DNA from: Mesaphorura yosii
Taxonomy: Eukaryota > Arthropoda > Collembola > Poduromorpha > Tullbergiidae
Assembly: GCA_009869945.1 (NCBI GenBank)
Contig: WIXG01000080.1
Coordinates: 1 to 64,000 of the forward strand
Direction: 5' to 3'
DNA length: 64,000 bases
Part shown: one piece after another, positions 40,017 to 49,619 of the stretch
Layout of the letters: each line of letters begins with the position of its first letter
Numbering within the stretch: the stretch's first letter is position 1
Program-made: the position numbers and the translations under genes
The notes under the pieces: generated by a model
Seen by the model: the letters and a program-made list of their open reading frames with translations, nothing else
Databases searched by the model: none
Told to the model about the DNA's origin: nothing

Positions 40017-42008
40017 ATGCTATGGTTTGAGCAGAGTAGCGAATTCGTGGAATTATTCCGATCACCTTCATTTCTTACCTACTTCTTCACCTTTGGAACC
40101 ATCTTACTAATTTTATCGCCAACATGCTTGGCCGCGAAGGAATTTCCTGCATTTCGTCTACAGCAATTTGAACTGCATGGAACATCATACGGTAATTTTT
40201 GTTACTCTCGTCAATGATGGAGGTGGAAATCTGATTTTTACTGATCTCTCATGTATTCAGGCACTACTGGCTCTGTGCTGAGCTATGAAACAAGGTTACT
40301 CCCTGGATCACAGATTGTGAGTTCACCCAGAAGATGCTATCTGATCAAATTGATGGATTTGAGCACCAGCGTGTATCGCGACTTGCTCAAGTTCAGCGTT
40401 GCCGGTATCGTCATCATCGTACCGACTGACTTTACACAACTTTCTCCACTGGCTATCGAACAAATTCAAGTCTTGGAACAAATCATGCTGGAAGAAACGA
40501 CGAGCGTGCCTATATACTTCATCAGAGAAAGTGCGGAGGTCATGGAAGTCTATAAAACTGTCAAAGAAAGTGCAGAATCATTAGGAGTGGCTACTTCGGC
40601 TCTTCAAAGTAAATTCAGCAATTTAACACTACACTTAATTAATTTGTGTGAAAGTCATGACATGCAATGTTTGGTCCACAGCTATACTTCATCATGTGCA
40701 CGGAAATGGTGTGCAACTAGTCACGGGTTCAACAATCGGCACTCCTAAGGCCATGACGGATGCTCAGATTACAAGCATTCAGGGTGCTCTGATTGGTTCC
40801 AAAGCTGATAAGAATTTCCCCATCCTGATTACAGCACACTACGACAGCATGAGTCCAGCAGCTGAACTCTCCTTCGGCGCTGATTCTAATGGTTCTGGAA
40901 CCACTTTGCTTTTGGAGCTGGCCCGTATTTTTTCACACTTGTATACCCAACAGAGCTCCTCACAGTCCAAGCACAGTGCAACTGGTAGAGTTGGGGGAAG
41001 GCCGCACAGCTCCTTGCTGTTTTTGCTCTCTGGAGCTGGGCAGTTCAACTACCAAGGAACGCAGAAGTACCTTGAAGATCAACTGGACTTCTATGAAAAC
41101 AGCGACTTACAGGAGACCAAGTTGGTCGTTTCGCTAGACTCGCTAGCTGGAGTGGAGAATCACTTGTACATCCATATCTCGAGACAAATCCGCGAAGGAA
41201 CCATGCTCCATACATTTGTACAGAACTTAATCACCCTTGGCAAGGAACTGTACCCTGAAATGAAGATCGAATTGGTGCCGAAGAAAGTCAGATCTGAAAG
41301 CCTGTTATCTTGGGAACATGAAAAGTTCCGACTGAAGAAAATGAGTTCACTTACGCTCTCATCGTACAACAGTCCAAATCTGTTGAAATTAAGTCTGCTG
41401 GATACAAAAGACAATGTAAATGTCAATGACCTTGCTAAGAAGGCGCATTTAATTGCCGAGACGATTGCAGCAAGCATTTATAATGTCACCGGGATCGGGA
41501 CCGCGTTCTCAGGATCTTTGAACGTGTCAAGAACATCCATCCTATCAACACTTGAATTCATAGCTTCTCAACCACGATCTGCGCAGTTACTGGCAGGAAA
41601 GCAAAACAAGTTTGTTCAGTCGTTGCGGTCTCTTCTTGCTCGATATACGCACGAGACATCATTGTTCCATATGAAACCTGACAAGAGGGACGCCAACTTG
41701 GTGTTTTATGATATGACAAGTGGAATCATCACCGCGTATGATGTGAAGCCAGCAATCTTTGATCTCGTTGTGTCCTTGGCCATTGCTGTTTACGTTGGCT
41801 TGCTGTATTTAATTGTCAAGGTCAGTCTTCCTTTTACTTTTAGATTCATTGCACTGAAAACGAAGGTCAGTCGTCACTTGCAGTTTCTCTTTTTGTATGA
41901 TTTTAGAATTTTCCATCTATTTACGACTTCACCGCGTTGGCCCAAGGAGGAAGTCCATCCACGAATGGTGCATCACTTAACTCCAAACCGAAAGACAAAG
42001 TGCAGTAA
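40017..42008 (+). CDS. NCLN: Nicalin (BOS complex / nicastrin-like ER protein)
   Basis: Exons: 40017-40191, 40261-40608, 40682-41820 and 41907-42008, giving 587 residues (563 in human). Nicalin is an ER membrane glycoprotein related to nicastrin and to M28 aminopeptidases. It acts with NOMO and TMEM147 in the BOS complex at the multipass translocon. The first exon holds an N-terminal hydrophobic segment (FFTFGTILLILS). The peptidase-like lumenal domain includes ITAHYDSMSP, LSFGADSNGSG, LLELARIFS and FNYQGTQKYL. The family signature KRDANLVFYD precedes the single transmembrane helix (LVVSLAIAVYVGLLYLIVK). The tail is cytosolic and lysine-rich. The start is the first ATG of the open frame and precedes the signal segment. 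An alternative donor at 41869, in the same frame, would add 16 residues after the membrane helix. Confidence 0.92.
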
Positions 42009-42102
42009 AAAAAAACTTCAGACCTGTCCAGACCGCTTTATAGTCCTTGCTGTTATAAATTGTAGCTTGTCAGTAGTCACAACTGTTATTTAATATATTG
42101 CA

Positions 42103-42108
42103 TTTATT
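42103..42108 (-). promoter_or_regulatory. Polyadenylation hexamer of gene X
   Basis: TTTATT on the plus strand gives AATAAA on the minus strand 28 bases past the stop codon of the unrecognised gene at 42136-42883. It lies within the probable nicalin 3' untranslated region. Confidence 0.5.
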
Positions 42109-42135
42109 TATCAATTTGAGCAGCCAGTGTTACCT

Positions 42136-42883
42136 CTAATAAAAATCAGACTGTGTTGATTTGCTATTACATGACAGAATATTTTCTGAAAATTCATGAG
42201 AAGACACTTCTTCTGATTTGTCATTTTCGTTTGGCACCGAAGACGAAGAAGGCTTGAGATCTTGTGCCTCGTGTTGAGTGATGGAAGTTTCTTGCTCTTC
42301 GCCTTCGATATTTTCAACGCACAATTGCAATTCGGGTTTAGTTTTTCTACGATAATCCATCCTTCCTGGGTCCTTGCATCCGCAATAGAATTTCTTGACC
42401 GGTTGTGTTTTCATCAGCGGGGTAGTTTCTTTCTTAGTCGGCTGTTCAAGCACCTTTGACTTTTGTCTAACCGTGCAACCAAATACCGATTACATACCTT
42501 TAATGGCGATCTCAAAAGTGTTTTGTGAGAGACTGATCTTACCTTGGAGAATGAGCCGCAGTTGGCGGTGGTGTTACGCCGAAACCTAACGCCAACGGAC
42601 CCAAGCTGAGTTTCTTGACTTGGTTCACCTGCTCAAACTTCGCTGGACCCCAGTGTCTCCAAACATTATTTCCGGGGTGCACGGGTGGCCGGGCGGCGGT
42701 GGATATGAGTTCGCGACTGTTCGAGTGAAAAGAACGAGTGCGATACCTCTTCAATCGTTTCTTCTCTTCATCAATTTGTTTCACGAAATCTGTGTAGGGA
42801 GTTCCTCGATACGTAAAGAATTCTCCGGCGAATTTGACCGGCTCTGCAGGTTGAACTTTTATAACTTTCCTAGTATTTGGCAT
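42136..42883 (-). CDS. Unrecognised two-exon gene (gene X)
   Basis: Exons (minus): 42883-42543 and 42466-42136, joined in phase 2, giving 223 residues. I do not recognise the family. The N-terminal half is basic and aromatic-rich, with motifs FFTYRGTPYTDFVKQIDEE, RPPVHPGNNVWRHWGPAKF and LGPLALGFGVTPPP. The second exon begins QKSKVLEQPTKKE, contains a short CGC motif (KKFYCGCKDPG), and ends in an acidic Ser-rich tail. There is no signal peptide or membrane segment. The start is ATG 42883 (MPNTRKVIKVQPAEP); the codon before it is TTG. Reading past the donor hits an immediate TAA, which supports the splice. It converges on nicalin and lies 180 bases downstream of another unrecognised gene in the same orientation. 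Confidence 0.72.
42138..42143 (+). promoter_or_regulatory. NCLN: Polyadenylation hexamer of nicalin
   Basis: AATAAA lies 130 bases after the nicalin stop and overlaps the stop codon of the opposite-strand gene by one base, so the two transcripts overlap tail-to-tail. Confidence 0.5.
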
Positions 42884-43059
42884 CAAATCACAATTAGCTA
42901 GCAGTCGAGCAGGTAATGTTCACATATTCAGACACACTGCATGAAAAGTGAGATCATCGCGTCGATGTCCGGGTGCAGACTCAAATACACGTAGTTCTCT
43001 CCTCGAATTTTCATCTGTAACAGTGGAATTCATGACATTTAGCCTACGCACTCTGGCAA

Positions 43060-43443
43060 TCATTTCATTGCGTTTGCCTTAAATTTTTCCAGTCCCGGCC
43101 TGCGTTCTTCGGGAATGCATTTGTAGTCATACTCCGTCATTCCATGAGGATGGAGACGTGCTGAATTATCGAATTTCTCGTTGAGTGTGTTTTTCATCCG
43201 AAGCAAATAGTCTAGTCTTGCATTTTCCCTAAACTGCTTGTGCTCCTTGCTTTCATCGTTTGAAATAAGCTCACGAATTTGGGGAATATCGAGTGGGACG
43301 TCTTTCTCCTCCACCATTCTCTGGAGGTAGTCATTGTGAAAAAGTTCGCCGGTGATGTGACGCAGAAGGTGATCCTTATCGACCTCTTCATCATTTCCAG
43401 TCGCAGGGGCCTTCGGCCCAAACTCATTGCGATTTAACTCCAT
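43060..43443 (-). CDS. Unrecognised single-exon gene (gene Y), 127 residues
   Basis: This is an uninterrupted frame from ATG 43443 (MELNRNEFGPKAPATG) to TGA at 43060. It is charged and helical, with motifs LLRHITGELFHNDYLQRMVEE, ENARLDYLLRMKNTLNEKF and a conserved-looking end, GMTEYDYKCIPEERRPGLEKF. No signal peptide, membrane helix or enzyme motif is seen. Amino-acid composition and codon use look like real coding sequence. The family is unknown to me. A second open frame just upstream (43451-43645) on the same strand is not clearly joined to it and may be leader sequence. Confidence 0.65.
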   Translation of the reverse strand: MELNRNEFGPKAPATGNDEEVDKDHLLRHITGELFHNDYLQRMVEEKDVPLDIPQIRELISNDESKEHKQFRENARLDYLLRMKNTLNEKFDNSARLHPHGMTEYDYKCIPEERRPGLEKFKANAMK

Positions 43444-44643
43444 TTCTTGATCAGTACAGCAGAGTTCTTATGCACTCTGGTCGGCCGAATCCGAATTCTC
43501 TGGCGAAATTAAGTTCCGTCCGCGTGCGATTTGTTTCTGTGTAGATTGTTGATTGATTTGGATTTCTTTGATTATTTGAAGCGGCGCGAGACATAGAAAT
43601 TAGGTTTGTGGGCATAGAAATTGCGTCAAAACTTGACAGAATCATCTCGAAGATGAACTGAACTCTTCAGCTTCGCAAGCAGCATTTCGCAATGCAACCC
43701 AACTCGTTTTTTCAGAATTCGTCATATCATCGGCGGACCTGAAACAATGAAACAAGCCGTCCTATTGAGTCCAGTCACTCACTTTTGTAATTACGTAATG
43801 ACAACAATGCTTTCATTCTCATTTGCTTTCGTAGAACAGTTCATTAGTTCATTCTTCTCGAGTTCGAGAATCGTCATCGTTTCAGTCGTGTGCGTTATTT
43901 ATGCAAACGATATATACATTTAAAACAGCACGGATACGGAAGCATGTACATTTGATTTCTAATTCCCACAATGGCAACTGGGAGACCACTTCGTTCATTA
44001 TGTGAATGAAAACGAAACTGTCTCGCTTTATTGTGTGCTTGTTTATTATCAGATTTACCCTTATGCAGCTTAAAGTGGTCCCAGAACTGGGAACTTTCGA
44101 CAGCAAGCCTCCACGTTCTTAGAAAGCTCGCCACTTTCCCGACTATATCAGTCTCAGTTAATCAGACTGCAATAAAATTAATGCGTGTTAAGATTTATTG
44201 CCATTTGAGGCGAGCACGAGCAATAGGCGATTAAAACATTAACCCATTTTCATTCTTGAGGTCGAGTAAACAAACTTTGTCTCAAATATTTTAAGTTTTA
44301 AAGTAAAGTAGATCAATTAATCACTGCTAATTGATGCCAGTGCTTGTGTTTACCGCGCCACTCTCGCCGTGCGGTTCCTCGTCGGCGATTAGTAGTTCAT
44401 GATGTGCTTAGTCGAGCGGATAACGTGACAATGAAAAATGAACTTTGTTGACTCGATATTATTGATGCTTATTAACTCTGGTGCTTCCTTCAAGTGTTCT
44501 TGTTTGAATTTATTCACTAGAAATGCAAGTAACTTAAACTAACCTAATGGTAATTATTTCGAAAGAGCGAAATTTTGAAGTGAGGAACCTACTATACTCT
44601 AAATGACTCGCTAGATCGCTTGAACTTTCGACTGTGACTTTGA
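43444..44643. other. Intergenic DNA between gene Y and CSP-2
   Basis: No exon with family resemblance. It should hold the promoter of gene Y and the 3' end of CSP-2. No canonical AATAAA for CSP-2 stood out. Confidence 0.5.
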
Positions 44644-46057
44644 CTATTGACTGCGCAAGGGTTCCGTTGTCGTCGGCTTAATTTCAATCGTCGACTCCAC
44701 TACGGATGTTGACGGTGGTTGTACTGACGATGAAGATGATGGACTGAGATCGTAATCTGAGGGCAGGGTGCTTCCTGTGGAGTCTGTGTACTCGTGATTC
44801 ATGGTGGTTGTTGGGTAGACGGGCGGGGTCTCAACCACACCAGGCAGTTCCTCCGGAATTGGACTTGTACTAGTCGCACTCATCGACGCCAGCACGGGAA
44901 TGGGCGCCACAAGCGTGGATGACATTGTCATCAGTGGGCGCAGGTTGCTTATCTCGGATATGGACACCCGAGCCACGTTTCGCTTCACGGATGTGGCAGC
45001 GGCGGAAATGGCCGACAGCTTTTCGTCGCTGACGCCACCTGAATCGCCGCTGACGGCAGTCGCTGTTTGTGGAGTTGGAATGACTGGATTGACTCCGTTG
45101 TAACTGTACTCGGTTGGATCTGGAGTACTGTTTGGAATGTGAACCACTCCGACGTACTCGTCATTCTGCAACTGCTCGTAGTACTGCGGCGGTTTCTTGT
45201 GGTGAGGCACAACACCGAAGAAGGTCGCGCCTGGCGCTACTTGCCCGGCTGTAATGAACTTAGGAGATGAGCCGTACTTGACCAGGGCGTCTCTCCATGG
45301 TCCCGGATAGTGCTGCTGGAGGTGGACCACCACGCGAGACAATTTGTTCTTTTGCGTCTCCGTGCAGAGTCGGCAGTTGTCCAGGATTATCGAAGGAAGA
45401 AGCTCTGCGTGAGAGAAAGAAGAAATATTCATGAAATGAAAAGTGGAAGATTTCTATTTTAAGCACTGAGGTAAAGAGTGCATTGCAAAACGGTATTTTA
45501 CGCATCATGACCACCTTAATTCAAGTCCATTACAAAATGATCTAAGTTAAGAAATGTCATGCGATCAGAGTCAAAAGCGCGGCTTGTGGCTTCATTTTCT
45601 GTACCTCATCCCCATGGTCTTTGCTTTTTTATTTCACATTAAGATTGCAAGTTTTTACGCAAAACTGGGACACGTCATGGGTTCATGAGCTTTGCAATTC
45701 ACGGCGACGAAATTAACTCCAACTATGGCAGATTGCCCAATTTGCAAAGTTTGGATTACCTCGAGCTTTTCTTCCGAAAAAATCGCATGGTCCGTCATAA
45801 ATGAGACAGCGAATCTGCGTCTCCACGAAATCTCGGTTGCTCAACTGCGAGTTGACGTTGAGTCTGTCAAAGTACGATACGTCTGCCATCAGACGATCTG
45901 GAAGTACTGGCCGAGGCTCGTGCCGCCCTTCGGAGTCTGGGGACGAGAGCAGGAATACTTGGAAAGGCTGTCGAGGTGGAGTTTCGCCTGTATTTCTGGC
46001 TTCGACCATGCACATGAACCCGAAGGCGAGCAAAACTGCGCTTACTAGCAGCTCCAT
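44644..46057 (-). CDS. CSP: Chemosensory protein CSP-2 with long Ser/Thr/Pro tail
   Basis: Exons (minus): 46057-45760 and 45404-44644, giving 352 residues, about three times a normal CSP. A signal peptide (MELLVSAVLLAFGFMCMVEA) is followed by a roughly 60-residue linker and the CSP core: CLIYDGPC, exactly 18 residues, then CRLC. The core continues with the expected helix (HLQQHYPGPWRDALVKYG). After that, about 190 residues of Ser/Thr/Pro-rich sequence have no family counterpart. The tail contains a Tyr-rich patch (HHKKPPQYYEQLQNDEY) and mucin-like stretches. The intron sits one base into a codon at the family's conserved position, but follows Arg instead of Lys. An upstream in-frame ATG at 46111 would add 18 residues before the signal peptide; I prefer 46057 because it starts at the hydrophobic segment. 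Confidence 0.85.
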
Positions 46058-47172
46058 GACTGCTGCTGGTGCAATTCGTCGAAGACAACTCCTAAACTTT
46101 GGTGTACACATTGTTCGAATGAGAATTCACGCAATCGCGTCTGACACAAAGACGCACAATTGATCAGGCACCCGCAATTACAAATGGCAATACGACACCG
46201 TAATTAAACACTGTTCAGAGTTGAGCACTCAATGCCGTTTCAGTCTGCACATCAGCACATGACTGACTTGAATGACTTAATTTTTAATTATATCAGATTA
46301 GGCTGCTGTGCATGCACTCACACACTCCAACCGTATCATTGTTTCTATTGTTTACTATGCTAATGCGTTATTGGTGCAACAATTGGAAATCTTAACCACA
46401 CACACTGACTGAAGTCAGGCGCTTGTGATTTTGAGTCAAAAGTCTAAACTTTTTTATGAGTACGCACGTTGTCAGCAGCACGCAGAATGGTGAGAAAGTT
46501 TTGACGTACTCGTTTCTGTATTGATGGAATACCTGCGTCGCTGCACGCATTTTGATTGTTGGCTCTTACTGTATTATTAAATTAGAGCAGATTTGTTACA
46601 AACTAAGTGAGTGAGGTGAGGTCCTGCCTGGTACAGTACGGTAGTATCAGCTCCCAGCAGTCTCCGCTGCGTACGCTACGCGAAAAGGGAAAATTGCATC
46701 CATCCATTTTTTCCTTTGATGCTTGCGAAAGACAACCAAAGGAAATTGTAATTACACGAATTGTGCGGATTTTATAATCTGGTTGGCAATGCAATCCAAT
46801 GCACTGCGTGTTTATGTTTATTGTTCACCATGCTTTGATGTGATTGCAACTTGCAAATGGCAAATGCAGCAATGCAGCAGCGATTGTTGTGCTGCACTGC
46901 ATTGTGTCTGCAATTGTGCACTTTCCTTTTATTTACGAGTGCCATGCTAACTAGCACTTAAGCATCGTACGCGTACGGTATGGAGCAATGAAACTGAAAG
47001 CTAAACCAAAAACAATCACCGAGCTGTGCCTGCGATAAAATTTTTTGTATCAAAGAGGAAGCGACGCGGCGTGGGGAGAGGAAGAAGAAATTGCAAATAG
47101 GAAGTACCGCACTGACACCTCAATTATCAACTTGATTAAAGATTCAACAAGTTGTTACACGAGCATCGAGTC
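46058..47172. other. Intergenic DNA 5' of CSP-2
   Basis: No gene was recognised. It contains an imperfect inverted repeat at 46861-46916, reported separately. Confidence 0.5.
46861..46916. repeat. Imperfect inverted repeat / hairpin
   Basis: The left arm (46861-46881) and right arm (46891-46916) pair around a 9-base loop with small bulges. The central pairing is CAATGCAG with CTGCATTG, followed by CAGC with GCTG. It is RNA-hairpin-like, but shorter than a typical microRNA precursor. Confidence 0.35.
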
Positions 47173-47448
47173 ATGAAACACAACGAAACGTAAGTACATT
47201 GACGCGAAGGTGTGGTGAGTACAGCGATCGGTTTGTAACTTGCAACTGCAATTAATTCATGATTGATATTTTTATTTGATAACGATTTTAATTTATTACT
47301 GTATTTTAGGAAAGAGGTAGTGAAAGACATTCCCAAAATCTTAGCTGGTACCGTAGCGAGTAGGAAATTGGCGGCAGAGCGAGATGGAGAATGGCATTTT
47401 GGACACCATGAAAATACTTTCCCAGACATCGTAGATGACTGGGGATAG
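47173..47448 (+). CDS. Possible small two-exon gene, 51 residues
   Basis: ATG 47173 opens a 17-base exon ending at a strong donor (AAAC|GTAAGT). A 120-base intron ends in CTGTATTTTAG, and exon 2 runs 47310-47448 to TAG. The frame is preserved. The product is MKHNETKEVVKDIPKILAG followed by a basic helix and an acidic, His-rich end (DGEWHFGHHENTF, PDIVDDWG). The composition looks coding rather than random and there is no signal peptide. I do not recognise the family. The gene converges on CSP-3, whose stop codon lies 46 bases beyond. A longer or different 5' exon is possible. Confidence 0.4.
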
Positions 47449-47493
47449 GAGACAGCAATTTGTACTTGACTAGAGACGGTTCTCACGCGTCCT

Positions 47494-48282
47494 TTATGAT
47501 TCTGTTCGTGGTCCATTTTCCATGCCCTTGCTCTCGACAGCCATTGTAGGAGTTGGCACACTTTCATCAGTGTCTTTGGGCTTGCTCTCTTCCGAGATCT
47601 CCAATCCAACAGACAGCAAGTATTTAGCGACTCCAGCTTTGAACTCCTCTGGATACGTCGACTGTAAATAGATGCATTATTTAATTAACGTCAGAATTTA
47701 GTGTTCATAGACGAGAAGTACTGCTAAAGTGTAAGAACAAACTTGAATGTAGTCCACGATCTTTGCGATTTGAACTTTCGTTTTCTCACTGCAATGGTGA
47801 CATTCTCCCAAGAGCGCCATCCTAATACGAGCTTTAGAACAGAATCTCAATTAATTAATTATCTTCGCCTTTAAAGTCGAGTTATTTTCAACTATCTGAT
47901 TTCAAGTCTTACGTTTTAACCATCGTCCAACAAAATCACAAGGTCCATCGTGAACAACACATTGGATCTGGAGCTTCAACGCCTTCTGATTCTTGAGATA
48001 GCTGTCGACGTCTATTTTGTCCATGAGGGATTCCGAAACGGACGGCCTTCGCAAACCTCCAGTGGCCTGCTGCGGATGAGAACGAGTATCTTGGTCCTGC
48101 TTCGAGGCGGCGGAGGGAAATGAGTCGACGACATGGCTAATTAAATGAAATTGAAGCAGAGTTAATGCGAGTAGAACCGAGACGGAAATTGAGTAGTAGT
48201 ATTTACTGTTATAACTTCGCAAATTATTGGAAACCGGGGACACTGCCCCTGAAGCTTTCAACTTATCGTCAACGTTATCCAT
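47494..48282 (-). CDS. CSP: Chemosensory protein CSP-3 with N-terminal membrane anchor
   Basis: Exons (minus): 48282-47913, 47831-47743 and 47661-47494, giving 208 residues. The CSP core is clear: DVDSYLKNQKALKLQIQ, then CVVHDGPC, 18 residues, CHHC, and the helix QIAKIVDYIQ followed by YPEEFKAGVAKYLL. The intron falls one base after the Lys codon of GRWLK, as in other CSPs. Unusually, 26 polar residues precede the hydrophobic segment (YYYSISVSVLLALTLLQF). No later ATG could give a normal signal peptide. This predicts a signal anchor or an extended signal sequence. A low-complexity linker follows, and the C-terminus is an acidic Pro/Ser tail. Two TATA-like sequences lie 5'. Confidence 0.87.
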
Positions 48283-48311
48283 TTCGCCGGTAGGAAAAGA
48301 GTTTCAGTGAG

Positions 48312-48319
48312 TATATATA
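48312..48319 (-). promoter_or_regulatory. TATA-like element proximal to CSP-3
   Basis: TATATATA lies 30 bases upstream of the CSP-3 ATG. Use of it would leave almost no leader. Confidence 0.3.
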
Positions 48320-48392
48320 GACAAGACTATCTGAGCAAGTATGCAAGATGGAGAAACGTTGATATGTAGATGACTTTAGGAAGAGGAATTGT

Positions 48393-48401
48393 CTTTATAT
48401 A
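48393..48401 (-). promoter_or_regulatory. TATA box of CSP-3
   Basis: TATATAAAG on the minus strand is a near-consensus TATA box. Transcription would begin about 30 bases downstream, giving a leader of roughly 80 bases before ATG 48282. Confidence 0.5.
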
Positions 48402-49619
48402 CTGAGATCGTCTGGCAACAGCTGTCCGGGTATTGCCGAAATACAGACACGTAAAATTAATGTTGTTGTAATTATGACAAAACGCACCTCGTATTTCTGT
48501 AACTGCAATTACATCAGCTGATATGGTCTGAGGCTCTGTCTGTTCCTACTGTCTAGTCTGAAACAAACGCTCCAAAATAGTGCCCAATCAGCTGCACAAT
48601 TCACAACACGATAGAGCAAGCACAATACACCATGAGCTCTGGGTGCACTAACCTGGGAACTGCGAACTGTGTGGAAGATACCAGAAATGCAATGGAGACC
48701 ACAAAATGATCCTCATCGTACCACTGAGCACTGGCTACACTGCCTCCATGTTGCAAAAATGAAGGAATGGTCAAAATATGGCAACACGAAAGGGGCAGAC
48801 TCTGCGAGTTGGACTTTGACCAGTGCAACAACAATGCTAATTGCCATGTAACATTGACTGTTGACCCAGAGCTTGCAACTTGCAAGATCCAAGTTTGTCG
48901 AATGCAATACAGAGTTATGAAACTGAGATTTGTGAATGATTTGATCGATTGCATTGTGCATTCATATTGCTAGTGGACAGATGAGATTTGAAAGTTCATT
49001 CGATTTCAATATCACAAATGCCGAAGTCGATCGACCGGTTTGTAACTTAATTTTGCAGCTTTGCAGGATTTATCTTACGCACTAGTTGGATTATGTAAGG
49101 TGTTTATGCTTCTGCTGCTTCTGATGCATGAAGGTAATGACAATGACATAATCCTAGATTAAGCAAAGCCCGATTGCAGTCCGTCAACCATGAACCTCAC
49201 GCCATAGACTGGTTACTCGAGTTCCTCGACTTCGACTCTTCCTAGAAGAGACCACTGAGAACGCATTGCACTGACTTATACAGAAGTAGTGTTTGTGATA
49301 ATTTTTTGATTGACCAGAACCCAGAACATTAGATGTTCCTGGAAGTCTCTGGCATAACAAGTAACAACATCATGCAGATGCCATTTTTCGGATGAAACGT
49401 TTAACCGGTTGGGTCGGTCAATTGCTTGGATATTCTTTCGTTTACTTTCGAGCTACAATGGCTTAACAGTGAATAACCTTATCTTGAACCTAACTAATGA
49501 ATCACACAATGAGGAACATAATTTCATCAAATTCTACGAGTAAGGCCGACTATCTGCTAAATTAAAATCCTACGAGTAAGGTCACTACTCGGCTACGATG
49601 GGCGCACTGCAGCGAGTGT

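Larger units (their letters stand above)
48283..49619. other. Intergenic DNA between CSP-3 and CSP-4
   Basis: The left end carries the CSP-3 promoter elements. A cysteine-rich plus-strand open frame (48767-48973) was considered and rejected. Nothing else was recognised. Confidence 0.5.

Noticed and set aside
48767..48973. Plus-strand 68-codon frame with seven cysteines (CELDFDQCNNNANC, CKIQVC), resembling an EGF-like exon
   Set aside because: No flanking splice sites in a compatible phase, no signal peptide, and the cysteine spacing does not match a known module. Chance is the simpler explanation.
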